Program-made: the position numbers and the translations under genes
Shown here: positions 19,301 to 26,766 of the stretch, one piece after another
Layout of the letters: every line of letters begins with the position of its first letter
Numbering within the stretch: position 1 is the stretch's first letter
Notes under the pieces: model-generated
What the model was told of the DNA's origin: nothing
The model's input: the letters and a program-made list of their open reading frames with translations, nothing else
Databases searched by the model: none
From: Ophiothrix spiculata
Lineage: Eukaryota; Echinodermata; Ophiuroidea; Amphilepidida; Ophiotrichidae
DNA: 26,766 nt
Assembly: GCA_000969725.1 (NCBI GenBank)
Contig: JXSR01S004179.1
Direction: 5' to 3' (one strand)

Positions 19301-22300
19301 ATCAGCGTGCCAAAGACGGAGTACATGACTGCAGCGCGCCCTTGCCATCCCTTCAAGCTTTTAGCGAAGGTATCCACCATGTCTCTGACTTCAAATATCT
19401 TGGTGCATGATGGCTTCAAGTTTCAAAACTTTACTAGACGAAAGGCCCTTGCCTGGTTTGCCTTCTTGAAGTTAGAACGCATATGGAGATGTCAAAGAAT
19501 ACCAGCTGAAATGAAAGTGCGGCTCTTCAACACAATACGTGTGACAGTATTCCTGTATAACTGCGAATCATGGATGCTCACAAGCAATATGGAGAGTAAG
19601 ATCAATACAAGTACTCTTGCAACATCATGTTACAGAATCATGCTAAACATCAGCCGCATTGGTCATGTCCAAAAATCCCAAATCTACCAAGCCATGGATA
19701 AACCGAGTTTGGATAAGACAGCTTGCTTTTTTGAGCATATACTGAGGCCTAGGATGCCAGAGGGAGAGCCTAGCAGGTTGTACGCTATCTATAAAGCATC
19801 ACATAGGCCGCCAGAAAGGATCATACCTGTCCTACATCCAAAAGCTCTTAGGGGATGCAAACAACATACAACCAAAGGCTGTCTCTAACTTTGCCCCAAA
19901 ATAGGAAGGGACTGAAAGAAACTTGCTATCGCTAGCTGCTTAGACGACTAATGATGATGATGACGATATAAACCTTGAAGTATGCAGCAAGCAGTCAATT
20001 AACACACATAAACCAAAATGGCTTTAACTATTCCATATTTTTCAAATCATAACCACGTACCCAATCTTGCTGAATATTCAGATACATATGTTCAATGTTT
20101 GCCCATGTGGTAACATTATTATAAAAAAAAAAAATATTAAAAATCATGAACGATCCATGAACAAAAAGTATTAATACGTAGTGATTTGGTCTTAGTCAAA
20201 CCTAATCAATCAATACCAGTCTCTTACACATTATAAAACCACTAGTTCACAATATTTTAGAATACAAGGTATATGCTATGTATCGCGTAACAGAGTCTGA
20301 TTGTTTGCTGCATACTTCAAGATTTATTGAGTATAGCTATATGTGATATAAAATGTGATATTCATACGTCATAATTATTCCTTGTTATGAATGATGCTTT
20401 GAATCAAGCCGGTGAAAAAGTAATCTGGACTCTTAAGCCCACCTTCTATAGACTATAAAACGTGAAACTGATGTTGCTTGACAGTTGTTTCCCAATACTT
20501 TACTGTACAAACCTGTCAAACCAGGACAATAAGACCGAGGGACTAACATTCCTAGTACACCGGTTCTAACTACAACTGGATCGCTTTCTTGATGTACGAC
20601 TATCGATCAATGTCCGTGGAGAATAAATGCTCGTCATAACATCTCAAAATCGTACCCTAAGTGTCGAAATCATGTACAGCGAATTCCAACCCTTAATGTC
20701 GTAAAATATTATTATTATTATTACCAAGTTCTTATATGGCGCCCTACAAAGAACAGAGCGCCTTACAATAAGAAATAAACACAGAAAAAGGAAAAAAAAT
20801 GGAAAAATACAAGCAAATCTACACAGGAAACAAGTGTGTTTTAAGCAGCCGCTTGAACACAGGGATGGATGTTGCCTCTTTCAGATCAATAGGAAGTTCA
20901 TTCCACAACCGAGGAGCACAAACAATGAATGAAGAATCACCAGCAGTCTTAAAAGATCTGGGAATAGAAAGACGAGTGAGGTCTGATGAGGAACGAAGCC
21001 GAGCCCTGTATTCATGCGTTGATTGGTTTCTCAGAAGATGAATGAGTTCAACAAGATAACTTGGAGCGGTGGAATACATACATTTAAAAACATACATCAG
21101 TAACTTGTAGCTAATACGTTGCTTGACTGGTAGCCAATGTAAACTGTTCAACAATGGTGCAGAGGGCTGGTCCCTGCCGCAACTGAAAACCAATCTGGCA
21201 GCTTTATTCTGCAGGCGCTGTAAACATTTTAGATCAGCTTCCCGTGCTCCAAACAAAAGGGAGTTGGCATAATCGAGACGTGAAAGGACCAACCCTCTGA
21301 CAGCATTATGGCAAGCATCGAATGTAATAAAGCGACGAATACGCCACAAGTTTCGGAGATGGAAATTCACAGATTTACAAATCGAATTGATATGGTCAGT
21401 CATTTTCAGATTACCATCTAATATGGCACCAAGGTTTTTTACAGTGGCCGATGAATAAATCTGTGTATTACCAAGCTCAATATTCCAAATCATGTCGTAA
21501 TACACTCAAGTTAAATCGACCCCTAAATGTCGTATTGGACATTTTGCCCATTAATGGCGAAATCCACTGAAATAGACCCTCAATGGCGAAACGCACTATT
21601 TTCTACCATAAAAAAATGTCGGAAAAGGTGACCCTAAAGTCGAATTTATCGTAAAAAGACGACCCTTAATGTCGAAAGTTGCCCTGAAAATGCACCCCTT
21701 TTGTAAAGACGTTGACGACGCCAATGTGCCAAAAGCGACGTTTTTTTTCTGACTAGCATGCGTACTACTTTTTTCTTCGGTGCTTCCCCCCCCCCCCCGG
21801 TTCCATTACTTATGCCCTAAGAAGATCTAGGAGATTCTGGGACAAAGCTAATTATGTATTGATACATGCCAGAATGTATTTTTGTGTGGTAATCTGTTAT
21901 CAAACATAACAGTGTTCCTCGAAAAAGCTGACGAGCGAGCACCCGACTACTGTATAGCGTCGAATTATCGACAAAATTATGTGGAACAAGTTGGTCTGAT
22001 AACGTAGTAAAACAAAATCAAAAGTTCCATCATATATCCCCAAAACAATCCACACAATTATTTGAATCCACACATTTACTATCAAACTTTGAAGATACTG
22101 CCTTCTAAGATGTAACAATAGATGGGCTAGGCCAGTCCAGTTAGATTTGTATAAAGTATCCATTTAGAATGTGCTTCAATAATTTCAGCTTCGTTAGGTA
22201 AAAGGATATAATTATTAAGATTTTGGATTCTATTTCTGATCAATGTGACGTTTTTCCTTGTCACTATCATTCTTATTTGGATGGTCATTCAAAAGGGACT

Positions 22301-24971
22301 AAGTCCAACTTTCATTTATGGATAAGTAATATATTTGGTGTGCTATTTGTCCTATTTTACCAGTTTTTTGTTTGAGGTTCCTATTGTTCGAATCCAGAAA
22401 GGTGCTTTTGATGGACTAGGACGACTCAAAACTCTGTAAGTGGAATGTTGAACATATTTTTAGATTGTGTGAAAAGGTGGCAAAAAGTCATTTTTCGATG
22501 TATTATCATAATACTCCTAGCCGTACATGTACTTTACACATTTTAAGTTTTTACGACTAAGATCTTCTTTCTATGTCACTGAAATAAAAAGCATGCAAGT
22601 AATAATGTATGACGTCATAATGTTAAAGATACTTCGCATATTGAGAAAATGACATTCTGTATTGTAATGGATATTTATGTAAATTCACTCACAATAATGT
22701 TCCCATGTATCTTAAACAAAATATTTTATGAAGAGCTAATTTGCAAAACGGCTTAGAGACAATTTTTTTCAAACAATGAGCTTTTCGCACTCAAATGCGG
22801 ACATCTTACGACTATTTTGGGTATTATAATGCCCATATATGGTATTTTTTAAAACATGCCCATGTTGAAATTTGGTATTAATAAAGTACAAAGTACATTG
22901 TAGCTCATTTAGAATTGAAAAATACTTTTTCCCGGAATTTTTTTTTCAAATTTTGAAGGTTCTTATGTTGAGATTTGACTCAATGTTATGTTTTCTCTTG
23001 GCAGAGTTTTGGTGAAAGGTGAACAGTATAAAGGACATATTTATGTAGAAGATGGTGGTTTCCGTCATGTTTCTAGAGGTGTTCAGACTTTGTAAGTGCC
23101 ATCTTTTTATCCAAACATGCCTGATACAAAGCTGGGAACCATATTCATATACAGTGATATGTGTACCAGCATGACCAGCACATGTACAAGACATTCAGAC
23201 TTAATAATGGTAAATGAAACGCCAACTGATAATCAGTCCAGATTAGGGGCGCACCATTGGATTTCCAGGGGGGCAGGAAGTTGGGTTCGGGTTGATTTTT
23301 TTCGCGCCCCATTCGGGAGCGGTTTTTCCCCTGGAAATTACTGTTTTTCTGCCTATTCCATGTTCAGGGGTGATTTTTTTTCTTCTTCCTGCTCCCCCTT
23401 GGAAATCTAATGGTGCGCGCCTTAGTATGGCTTGGCATGCTGGTTTGCACCACTTATCATGCTTATAGCAGCTATTCCTAGTCTGAAGCAGGAAGTGTCA
23501 CCCCCAATGACGGAATAAATACTCCTTTCTCTGAATCCCTTTAAATTAGAGTCTGGTTCAAAGTCCAGAGATCTCAAAGAAATATTCATGTCTACCAACA
23601 ATCTACCCAAGACAAGGAGGTACGCAGCTCAGCCACCTTCAAATAACGGTGAAATAAGGTGTCGAAGGTGAATGCGCTGGTAATCACTAAACCAGCGTCT
23701 CTATTTAAAATGAAATCAAGCGCGCAAACTAAAATGTATGCCAAAACTCTTTTCTTCTATATATGCCTACCTAATTGTTGTTTTATTTAACCATAATTTT
23801 CAGATATGTGGATGACCACCGACTGTGCTGCTTCTTCAGTGGTCTAGATGAATGCACGACGCTTGAACCGCAGCCACCACTGTTTATGTGTGGGAGCCTT
23901 ATGCAAAACGCTTTTCTTCGTGTATCGATGTGGATCCTCGGGCTAAGTGCTTGTCTGGGAAATCTTTTAGTTATCATCCTCCGAATAAGAGAGAAAAATA
24001 AACACGCCAGCCAAGCAGTTCACTCTTTTCTCGTCTTCAACTTAGCGATTTCAGATTTCATGATGGGAACATATATGCTAATTCTCGCTAGTGTAGACGT
24101 ATACTACGGAGATCGCTATTTTGAATATTCAGATGCATGGCGCGCTAGCTCAGTTTGTAAATTTGCGGGATTTATATCTCTACTATCAAGCGAAGCATCG
24201 GTATTTTTCATAACTGTGATAACAATTGATCGGTTTTTATGTATCGCGTTTCCGTTTAGCCAGTTCCATCTTCGATACACGTCAGTTCGGGTAGTTTTAG
24301 CGGTATTGTGGTCTATTGCTTTTACAATCAGCATTGTACCGACGATATACGCCGATCCTGAGTCCGATCTGTATGACTTGTCTGATGTATGTATCGGTTT
24401 ACCTCTTATAACGCGCCCAACTGATTTTACAACGTTACAATCTGATGTCGGTGGACCTGATTCAGGCGGGAAATCAATTGACCTTCCAGTTGCGACCGGT
24501 TCCAAACCAGCATGGTATTTCTCCATTGCACTCTTCCTTGGAGTTAATCTCTTCTGCTTTCTTATTATTGCAGTTTGCTATACAGTCATTTTTATCAAAG
24601 TCAAAATATCTTTAAAGGAAGTACAAAGAAAAATGGGAATGGCTGAAGAAATCAAAATGGCGATGAAAATGTCTATCATCGTAGGAACTGATTTTCTGTG
24701 CTGGATGCCTATCGTTATCATGGGTATTCTATCACAGACTGGTTTAGCCGTGATACCCTTGCAGATGTATACATGGTCTGTAGTATTCATTCTACCAATC
24801 AATTCCTCTTTAAATCCGTACCTATATACCATATCTTCCGCATATGCAGAACGTAAAAGAGAGGCAAGTAAATCCACAATGCAAATGCATTCGGTTGGCA
24901 GCACAAAAGCTACAAAGTATGTTTCAGAAACAGTGGTGAGTGGAGTGGAAAGTACTATGCACCCCGATTGA
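13024..24971 (+). CDS. Type C leucine-rich-repeat GPCR (relaxin receptor/GRL101-like) with CUB, ten exons, 5' end missing
   Basis: Ten exons join without a stop: 13024-13392, 13957-14067, 14833-14964, 15214-15334, 16413-16484, 18823-18894, 19057-19128, 22364-22435, 23005-23091, 23804-24971 (2276 nt; 757 complete codons plus stop). Every intron is GT-AG. Domains in order are CUB, two LDLa, cysteine-rich LRRNT, five LRR units, a Cys-rich hinge, and a rhodopsin-like 7TM with LAxxD, DRF, CWMP and NPYLY motifs. LDLa + LRR + 7TM is the type C LGR plan of vertebrate relaxin receptors RXFP1/2 and snail GRL101. It should sit in the plasma membrane, bind ligand outside and signal through G proteins; the ligand is not predictable. 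The CUB module is an addition to the usual plan. The first identified exon starts in phase 1, so at least one upstream exon with start codon and signal peptide is missing. Further LRR exons in the large introns cannot be excluded. Confidence 0.9.
13957..14067 (+). CDS. Receptor exon: first LDLa module
   Basis: Encodes six cysteines spaced as in LDL receptor class A (ICDS..VDC..GYC..APC..NDC..IGC). The calcium-box is degenerate: CNGYNDCLNLVDEIGC has N for the usual first D, and N for a second acidic position, but keeps DC and DE. The usual Phe before the second cysteine is absent. Phase 1 at both ends; donor G/GTAAGA. Confidence 0.88.
14068..14832. other. Intron 2 with repeat fragment
   Basis: At about 14433-14530 lies sequence starting CCTCCCGGGGGGTTCTCACA and continuing ATACGGATATGTGCCACGG, wording I associate with a DNA repeat common in marine invertebrate genomes; only a fragment is present and no matching inverted end was found. 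A T-run of 14 sits at about 14572-14585. The remainder is unremarkable. Confidence 0.4.
14833..14964 (+). CDS. Receptor exon: second LDLa module
   Basis: A canonical LDLa repeat: six cysteines ending CDGTVDCPLGDDEERC with the full acidic calcium-binding box. Preceded by VNIS, giving an NIS glycosylation sequon right before the first cysteine. Phase 1 at both ends; acceptor TGTTTTCTCTAG, donor C/GTAAGT. In RXFP1/2 the LDLa module is needed for signal activation rather than primary ligand binding; the same role here is only inferred. Confidence 0.92.
15214..15334 (+). CDS. Receptor exon: LRR N-terminal cap
   Basis: Encodes HTKRCPSGCDCFYEDGNLFTRC..., the CPxxCxC...C pattern of the LRRNT cap that precedes the leucine-rich repeats in LGRs. 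It enters in phase 1 and leaves in phase 2, switching from the phase-1 module series to the phase-2 LRR series. Acceptor AACACTTTTCAG, donor CT/GTAAGT. An NNT/T-rich tail (WDDNTIQNV) contains no standard N-glycosylation site. Confidence 0.88.
15585..15671 (+). repeat. SINE-like segment, copy 1 (cut by assembly gap)
   Basis: An 87-nt stretch with tRNA-like A box (CAGTTGGTGGAGCACTC) and B box (AAGTTCGAGTATT). It matches 16191-16277 at 85 of 87 positions. The assembly gap begins at its last base. Confidence 0.7.
15672..15721. other. Assembly gap, 50 N
   Basis: Exactly 50 undetermined bases, a round number that probably does not reflect the real gap size. It lies in an intron directly after a repeat copy, a common place for assembly breaks. 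Confidence 0.98.
15831..16125. mobile_element. 295-bp MITE with GAGGGTTTGCA ends
   Basis: Ends GAGGGTTTGCA at 15831 and its complement ending 16125, with TATA on both sides (15827-15830, 16126-16129), suggesting a TA or TATA target duplication. The left end includes CACGTGACGTCA, an overlapping E-box and CRE palindrome. No coding sequence. Confidence 0.75.
16191..16277 (+). repeat. SINE-like segment, copy 2
   Basis: Matches 15585-15671 with two mismatches. Continues into CTTTCCCCATTGTCCCCAAA, sequence hidden by the gap in copy 1. Pol III A and B boxes as in copy 1. Confidence 0.7.
16413..16484 (+). CDS. Receptor exon: LRR 1
   Basis: A 72-nt exon encoding one 24-residue leucine-rich repeat (ELSGSNTSSLERGAFKGLSG plus LESL), phase 2 at both ends so that the first Leu codon is split by the intron. 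Contains NTS, a glycosylation sequon. Acceptor ATATATATTTAG is pyrimidine-poor; donor TT/GTAAGT is strong. Confidence 0.88.
16609..17027 (+). repeat. Diverged tandem duplication, two units of about 200-220 bp
   Basis: Unit 1 (16609-16807) and unit 2 (16808-17027) share GAC.GC..A.TTCGCTGT starts, AAGTGATTA, GGGGAATTC, AATTGATG, TGTAATGAGC and ATAATG.CATCA in the same order. Unit 2 includes a (GTT)n microsatellite at about 16936-16962. Intronic, no coding content. Confidence 0.7.
17095..17305 (-). repeat. Dispersed repeat, copy B (inverted to copy A)
   Basis: Reverse complement of 10541-10781 with clear but diverged similarity, e.g. CCCCTGACACTTTATCCCC and TTGATTACTATTTCTCAATA. It lacks the outer arm that makes copy A a hairpin. 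Confidence 0.8.
17492..17509 (+). repeat. ATG/GAT trinucleotide microsatellite
   Basis: Six uninterrupted ATG units within the intron between LRR 1 and LRR 2. The rest of 17306-17985 shows nothing recognisable. Confidence 0.9.
17986..18766. mobile_element. 781-bp foldback element
   Basis: Two arms of nearly 390 bp are inverted copies over most of their length: CCTAGGGAGCAAAAC at the left end and the complement ending 18766, followed inward by AACGAGAAATTATTTTAATG, GGACACAAAATCAGTCTGTT and AAAAGTGTCCGATTTTGTTC in both arms. They meet near 18400 with almost no loop. TA flanks both sides (17984-17985, 18767-18768). The 119-codon minus frame inside has no known domain. It lies in the intron directly before LRR 2 and ends about 56 bp short of its acceptor. 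Confidence 0.88.
18823..18894 (+). CDS. Receptor exon: LRR 2
   Basis: A 72-nt exon for one LRR, SLSRNNLTRIEPRTFDGLYN plus LSWL, the best match here to LxLxxNxLxxIxxxxFxxLxxL. Holds NLT and NLS sequons. Phase 2 at both ends. Acceptor AATTTTTTTTCAG; donor CT/GTATGT, the only donor with T at +4. Confidence 0.92.
19057..19128 (+). CDS. Receptor exon: LRR 3
   Basis: A 72-nt exon for a 24-residue repeat (DLSSTKILVLESQSFEELVA plus LRGL). The consensus Asn is replaced by Thr or Lys, so the asparagine ladder is weaker. Phase 2 at both ends; acceptor ACTGTTTCAG, donor TT/GTAAGT. Only 162 bp after LRR 2. Confidence 0.88.
19205..19966 (+). pseudogene. Degenerate non-LTR retrotransposon, reverse-transcriptase C-terminal part
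   Basis: The open frame at 19247-19888 carries phrases of the 3' end of endonuclease/RT-type LINE ORF2: FIISVPKTEYM, RIPAEMKVRLFNTIRVTVFL, YNCESWMLTSNMESKIN and FEHILRPRMPEGEPSRLYA. The usual FKYLGA motif appears in another frame (about 19387-19404, followed by a stop), which shows a frameshift. The 5' part of ORF2 (catalytic RT and endonuclease) is absent. A GATGATGATGACGAT tail near 19950-19966 marks the 3' end. Plus strand, inside the receptor intron between LRR 3 and LRR 4. RTE-like or a related clade; not active. Confidence 0.8.
19967..20651. other. Intron sequence, nothing recognised
   Basis: AT-rich, with a short A-run near 20125 and no recognised exon or element. Confidence 0.5.
20652..21690 (+). 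repeat. Degenerate minisatellite, period about 29 bp, split by a retrotransposon
   Basis: Units starting ACCCTWAATGTCGAA recur: ACCCTAAGTGTCGAAA (about 20654), ACCCTTAATGTCGTAA (about 20689), ACCCCTAAATGTCGTA (about 21519), CCATTAATGGCGAAA (about 21548), ACCCTCAATGGCGAAA (about 21577), ACCCTAAAGTCGAA (about 21631) and ACCCTTAATGTCGAAA (about 21661). Removing the CR1-like insertion restores the spacing between the second and third units to about 30 bp. Unit sequences differ greatly outside the core. Confidence 0.7.
20705..21491 (-). mobile_element. 5'-truncated CR1/L2-like LINE, 3' end of ORF2
   Basis: The minus-strand frame (stop at 20819) encodes the C-terminal part of a CR1/L2-group reverse transcriptase: VKNLGAILDGNLKMTDHIN, FHLRNLWRIRRFI, SRLDYANSLLFG, LQRLQNKAARLV, LNSLHWLPVKQRISYKLL, APRLWNELP and FKRLLKTHLF. 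The coding part is intact here but lacks the endonuclease and most RT motifs. The 3' end has GGCGCCATATAAGAACTTGG followed by a short TAATAATAA tail, the usual CR1/L2 tail form. ATGTCGTAA on both sides (20696-20704, 21492-21500) is the likely target-site duplication. An insertion by 5'-truncated target-primed reverse transcription. Confidence 0.9.
21691..22363. other. Intron sequence before LRR 4
   Basis: Contains a C13-type run near 21787-21799 and no recognised element. The branch region before the acceptor (GTCCTATTTTACCAG) belongs to LRR 4. Confidence 0.5.
22364..22435 (+). CDS. Receptor exon: LRR 4
   Basis: A 72-nt exon encoding FLFEVPIVRIQKGAFDGLGR plus LKTL, with the IxxGAFDGLxxL half well kept and the LxxN half degenerate. 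Phase 2 at both ends; acceptor ATTTTACCAG, donor CT/GTAAGT. It stands 3.2 kb from LRR 3, across both retrotransposon copies. Confidence 0.85.
22436..23004. other. Intron between LRR 4 and LRR 5
   Basis: No element recognised. A perfect CRE-type palindrome TGACGTCA lies at 22610-22617. Confidence 0.5.
23005..23091 (+). CDS. Receptor exon: LRR 5, long variant
   Basis: An 87-nt exon (29 residues) encoding VLVKGEQYKGHIYVEDGGFR then HVSRGVQTL. It keeps phase 2 at both ends and the closing L, but is five residues longer than the other repeats and is a poor LRR match, as expected for the last repeat leading into the hinge. Acceptor TTCTCTTGGCAG, donor TT/GTAAGT. Confidence 0.82.
23246..23421. mobile_element. 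176-bp MITE with TTA duplication
   Basis: Ends GGGGCGCACCATTGGATTTC and, on the complementary strand from the right, GGCGCGCACCATTAGATTTC, each flanked by TTA (23243-23245, 23422-23424). GGG-type ends with a TWA target are typical of PIF/Harbinger. Inside, GGGGGGCAGGAAG and its complement pair as well. Intronic, just before the 7TM exon. Confidence 0.85.
23804..24971 (+). CDS. Receptor exon: hinge, seven transmembrane helices and tail
   Basis: A 388-residue terminal exon (counting Y of YVDDHRLCC as 1). The Cys-rich hinge (CC, C, C at about 8, 9, 17, 29) is that of RXFP/GRL101 receptors. TM1 has GN (52-53); TM2 LAISD (80-84); TM3 starts after C118 and ends in DRF (142-144) in place of DRY; TM4 has W169. 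Extracellular loop 2 holds DVCIGLPL (C196) and is long, about 50 residues from TM4 to TM5. TM5 lacks the usual proline; TM6 has TDFLCWMP (295-302); TM7 has NSSLNPYLY (333-341). The C-tail is about 40 residues, Ser/Thr-rich. Starts in phase 2 at CATAATTTTCAG; stop TGA at 24969-24971. Seven helices and all main class A motifs are intact. Confidence 0.95.
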
Positions 24972-26660
24972 ACAGAAATATGCTCATTACTTGAAACAGG
25001 ATAAGACAGGCTGGTGAAATTGACATTGGAGGACATAACTTTGTGAAAAAGTAATAGATCATTAACCCCTCGATTTTTAGCATCCTTTTTTGCCCAGTAA
25101 ACTGCGCCAAACGCTTATATGAAATTGTTTTAACATCCATTACGCACCTTTTGACGTACTATGTGGGGTGAATTTAGAGGTGTCGTTTGGATATGGGTTT
25201 CGTCAAAGAGCATGGTATTGTAAGGGTTTGGTGAAATCCTGGGAGTTGACGAAATTCCTTGATTCTTGTCCATAAATATTTGACAAGATTCAAACTAGCT
25301 ATGTAGTTAAGAATCATCATTTTCTTATTTATTAAGCCAAAAAATCTCGAAAATACCATACTTTGGGTCACTAAAATTAATTTTTGTTAATTTTTATGTA
25401 TATTTTCAATTAGCTCATATTTGTGGGCTGACTTAACGACGTCATTGTGACGTCATATGAAATTCAATTGTAAAATAGTCCATACCTATTATACACTGGT
25501 AGTAAAAATAGGAGTATATAACGCTCCGTATGAAAATCCAGGGAACAGCCCCCTCCCTTCGGAGTTTATGTTACAAAAATGCTCAGGAGGACTGTTAAGT
25601 TTAGTTTATTATAACTAAGTTGTTTAATTGTATCGTTGAGATAATACTAATGACTCCAGCGATGTTTGAATTATTTGCAAGACAAACGTAAATTAATGGA
25701 CCTTTTGTGTATAACATAAATAAATGCGGTTATAAGAGTAAATCTGTATAAGAACCACACGAATTCAGAAAATCTTGGAAGAAGGGGGTCAGCAAATTCA
25801 TTTCATATGAAGTCAGTGACTACCTTTAGGAAAACCATTATACACAGGGAGCATAAAAAAATCACAGTGTTTCTAGATATTTAATTACAAAAACTGCATA
25901 GTTTTGTCAATTTTTCCTCACATTCAGATGCATATTTTGAATATATGGATTTGTCATTCATCTTAGTGCCAATATTTCATGCTAATATTTTTCTAACAAG
26001 TTGGTAATAGAATAACCTTCATGATACCTAAAACATAAAATGAGAGTATTTCTATTTTTTATTATCAAAAATTGGATTTTTTGGGTCAAAAAACATAATA
26101 TTTGGGTGCTCCATTTTCCGGTTGGTCAGCAGTTTGAATTTAAGTTTTATTTTGGTTGTAATATATACTATTTGGCCCCTCATAATAAAAAATAAAATCA
26201 TTGGATTCTAATTTCTTTATACTAGAAACACCTCAAAACCTTATCATTATCAATTTTACATATACAACGCATATAAATAAAGGGGCACCCCTCCCCCGTA
26301 AACTTCAAACTTATGCTCTAATCAAAATGATTTTGTAGTTTAAGATCTCTTCTTCCAATTGATACCAAAAAGAGAACAATCAAACAATGCCTTAGGTAGT
26401 TATGACATTTTAAAGCATGTTAGAACAACCATTTCAATTGTTTTCCTTATTTATTATATTACAAGCAAGAATCTGAATGGCAAAGTGATATTAGTATGTG
26501 GGAAAACCTTTTTGGGCTTGACTGCAAAATGAAGTCTGCACAATTGTTCTTGACTGATTCTTAGTCTTTGAGACCCATAGATTTCAGAACTGAATGATGC
26601 AAAATCCGCACCATTGAGCATTTTGAGAAATCCAAGATAAAACAAAATGGCTACCAAAAG
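24972..26660 (+). other. 3' UTR and flank of the receptor gene
   Basis: AT-rich with no further gene recognised. AATAAA at 25719-25724 is a plausible polyadenylation signal, about 750 bp after the stop; another lies near 26275. A CRE palindrome TGACGTCA is at 25448-25455. Diverged inverted words (GTGTTTCTAGAT near 25868, TACTAGAAACACC near 26220) may be ends of an old element, but no bounded unit could be defined. Confidence 0.45.
25719..25724 (+). promoter_or_regulatory. Candidate polyadenylation signal
   Basis: AATAAA in ACATAAATAAATGCGG, the first canonical hexamer found downstream of the receptor stop codon. Whether it is used is not shown by the sequence. Confidence 0.35.
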
Positions 26661-26766
26661 AAGGGGTAATATTGGTCAAATTTTGTTCAAAACCACACCA
26701 ACATGTTCCTCTCATCACAAGGAAGCGGAAAAAGTATACTTTTACCTATGTCTGAAATATGGTTCT
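26661..26766 (+). mobile_element. Partial second copy of the foldback-element arm
   Basis: TTGGTCAAATTTTGTTCAAA, CAACATGTTCCTCTC and GGAAGCGGAAAAAGTATAC match the left arm of the foldback element (from 18166) in the same order and orientation. The copy runs off the window edge. Confidence 0.8.

Noticed and set aside
24116-25036. Minus-strand frames of 136 and 152 codons opposite the 7TM exon
   Set aside because: Antisense shadows of the receptor coding sequence; the plus strand has all class A GPCR motifs.
1-26766. CRISPR array, operon or bacterial features
   Set aside because: The phased introns, GPCR, TRIM and LINE remnants are animal; no regularly spaced identical repeats with unique spacers occur.

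Overview
The window is animal nuclear DNA: AT-rich, with GT-AG introns, tRNA-derived SINE heads, non-LTR retrotransposon remnants and many short inverted-repeat elements. Gene content (an intronless RING/B-box TRIM with a beta-propeller C-terminus, and a type C leucine-rich-repeat GPCR of the relaxin-receptor/GRL101 kind) suggests an invertebrate, most likely a deuterostome such as an echinoderm, hemichordate or amphioxus. A lophotrochozoan cannot be excluded. One 50-N assembly gap lies at 15672-15721.

Layout. 1-4174: no host gene seen; a tRNA-like sequence on the minus strand (277-346), a MITE (523-690), a candidate 1.6-kb inverted-repeat element (1243-2831) that holds a tRNA-Met-like SINE head and a GC-rich 380-bp MITE, and a further SINE (about 3539-3725). 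4175-5743 (minus): a complete single-exon TRIM E3 ligase. 5744-13023: intergenic or upstream sequence packed with non-autonomous DNA elements: a 914-bp element with dense subterminal repeats around a 280-bp unique core (6756-7669), a TTAA-flanked element (7687-8268), a 40-bp-arm snapback hairpin (9874-9955), a 37-bp-arm hairpin inside a dispersed repeat (10503-10781), and a TAA-flanked palindromic MITE (11951-12096).

13024-24971 (plus): the main gene. Ten exons can be joined with intact reading frame (2276 nt, all GT-AG) into CUB - LDLa - LDLa - LRRNT - five LRR exons - 7TM. It should be a cell-surface receptor whose modular ectodomain binds ligand and whose rhodopsin-like 7TM signals to G proteins. 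The signal-peptide exon was not found. The introns carry SINEs, MITEs, a tandem duplication, a 781-bp foldback element, an RTE/CR1-type retrotransposon remnant (plus) and a CR1-like 3' fragment (minus) inserted in a degenerate 29-bp minisatellite.

24972-26766: 3' flank with a candidate polyadenylation signal at 25719 and, at the right edge, a second partial copy of the foldback element's arm.

The two genes face away from each other and show no sign of functional linkage. The most unusual items are the CUB-bearing LGR architecture and the number of distinct palindromic non-autonomous elements in one 27-kb stretch.
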